Part shown: positions 63,442 to 64,000 of the stretch, one piece after another
How the letters are laid out: each line of letters begins with the position of its first letter
How positions within the stretch are numbered: position 1 is the first letter of the stretch
From: Oceanirhabdus sp942490885
GTDB taxonomy: Bacteria > Bacillota > Clostridia > Clostridiales > Clostridiaceae
Direction of reading: 5' to 3'
Assembly: GCA_942490885.1 (NCBI GenBank)
Contig: CALNYT010000002.1
Location: forward strand, 3,348,001-3,412,000
DNA: 64,000 nt
The notes under the pieces: model-generated
The model's input: the letters and a program-made list of their open reading frames with translations, nothing else
What the model was told of the DNA's origin: nothing
Database searches by the model: none
Program-made: the position numbers and the translations under genes

Positions 63442-64000
63442 ATGGATAAAAAAGTTGACACTGTAATAGTATTCACCCATTCTGTAATTGATAATGATTC
63501 AAGAATTCAAAATCAAGTTAACCAATTAGCTAAAAACTTTACTGTTTACTTATGTTGTAGAAATAGTGATTCAAATAGATTAAAAGAAGTTTTAGATAAA
63601 AAAGTTATTCCGATTCCATATAGAGGTTATCCAATTTTCGGAAGAACTCATTCAAGAATTTTAAACAAAAACATGACAAAGCATAACCTCGTTGAAAAAC
63701 TTGTAAAAAAAGCAATAAATAAATATTTGTTGTTAAATACAAATTCCTGTTATTTAAATTATATTGGATATGCTGAAGTTATGAAACAACAACTTTTAAA
63801 AGAATTAAACAAAAAAAATGATTTAAATAAATCCATTGCAATCATTGCAAATGATATATATATATTACCTCACGCACACTCTTTATATATGGAATTAAAT
63901 AAAGAGTACGAAAAAGTGAAATTAATTGGCGATATGCATGAGATTCATTTTGATTTTTATAATCATGAAGATGACTTTAAAAGAGAGTTAAGAAATTGGA
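63442..64000 (+). CDS. Probable GT4-like glycosyltransferase, cut by window end
   Basis: The first 186 codons. The N-terminus (VIVFTHSVIDNDSRIQNQVN) is the typical opening of the N-terminal domain of GT4-like enzymes. Further on are IAIIANDIYILPHA and LIGDMHEIHFDFY, which also fit. The sugar-nucleotide binding domain would lie beyond the window. A GGGAGG ribosome site precedes ATG 63442. It is probably part of a surface glycan cluster continuing to the right. Confidence 0.75.
   Translation, partial: MDKKVDTVIVFTHSVIDNDSRIQNQVNQLAKNFTVYLCCRNSDSNRLKEVLDKKVIPIPYRGYPIFGRTHSRILNKNMTKHNLVEKLVKKAINKYLLLNTNSCYLNYIGYAEVMKQQLLKELNKKNDLNKSIAIIANDIYILPHAHSLYMELNKEYEKVKLIGDMHEIHFDFYNHEDDFKRELRNW

Noticed and set aside
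1..64000. CRISPR array, tRNA, rRNA, prophage
   Set aside because: No regularly spaced direct repeats, no tRNA-like cloverleaf or rRNA blocks, and no phage structural genes were noticed by reading; a tool scan could still find a tRNA.

Overview
The window is AT-rich, Gram-positive DNA from an endospore-forming member of the Clostridia, most like Clostridium in the broad sense. Support comes from three clostridial alpha/beta-type small acid-soluble spore proteins (SASPs), the prkA-yhbH-spoVR sporulation trio, strong AGGAGG ribosome sites with frequent TTG/GTG starts, many chemoreceptors, and a UGA-containing (selenocysteine) glutaredoxin. No rRNA, tRNA, CRISPR array or prophage was recognised. 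Protein families were assigned by reading motifs; no database search was possible.

Layout. 1-8.5 kb: three chemoreceptors, a BcrA/BcrB-like ABC exporter, a SASP gene and a 2TM protein. 8.7-13.3 kb: prkA-yhbH-spoVR. 13.3-14.6 kb: a REP-associated tyrosine transposase (RAYT) between 14-bp inverted repeats, beside a related perfect palindrome. 14.7-19.7 kb: the seleno-glutaredoxin, an AEC transporter, a GH4 alpha-galactosidase divergent from an AraC regulator, and a metallophosphoesterase. 35-39.2 kb: two more SASP genes, a REC-PAS-GGDEF-EAL protein, a decayed histidine kinase and an orphan ykkC-class riboswitch. 39.3-43.9 kb: three related exported proteins (one frameshifted) beside an OmpR/EnvZ-type two-component system. 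44.1-48.1 kb: a HutD-like protein, a split isoprenoid-type enzyme and a GH18 chitinase without a signal peptide. 48.3-62.6 kb: Mrp, two copies of a tldD-tldE pair, a PqqD-like protein, an OPT transporter, a PepD peptidase, an aminotransferase, an IclR regulator and two shortened acetyltransferases with a MITE-like element. 62.8-64 kb: the start of a probable glycosyltransferase cluster, cut by the window end.

The strongest candidate for an undescribed system is the divergent locus at 19,972-35,012. Leftward, six tightly packed genes encode a short Hsp70, a J-like protein whose HPD motif is replaced by TPE, a MotA/TolQ/ZorA-like membrane protein with a long coiled-coil tail, a MotB/OmpA/ZorB-like partner with a membrane aspartate, a 415-residue beta-rich protein and a 1,499-residue mostly helical protein. 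Rightward, two genes encode a membrane-anchored zinc-ribbon/PstS-like/OmpA fusion and a 1,095-residue tubulin/FtsZ-like GTPase. I infer an ion-driven envelope machine with its own chaperone and cytoskeletal partner. It shares its motor pair with Zorya defence systems but has no nuclease or helicase that I can see, so its purpose is open.
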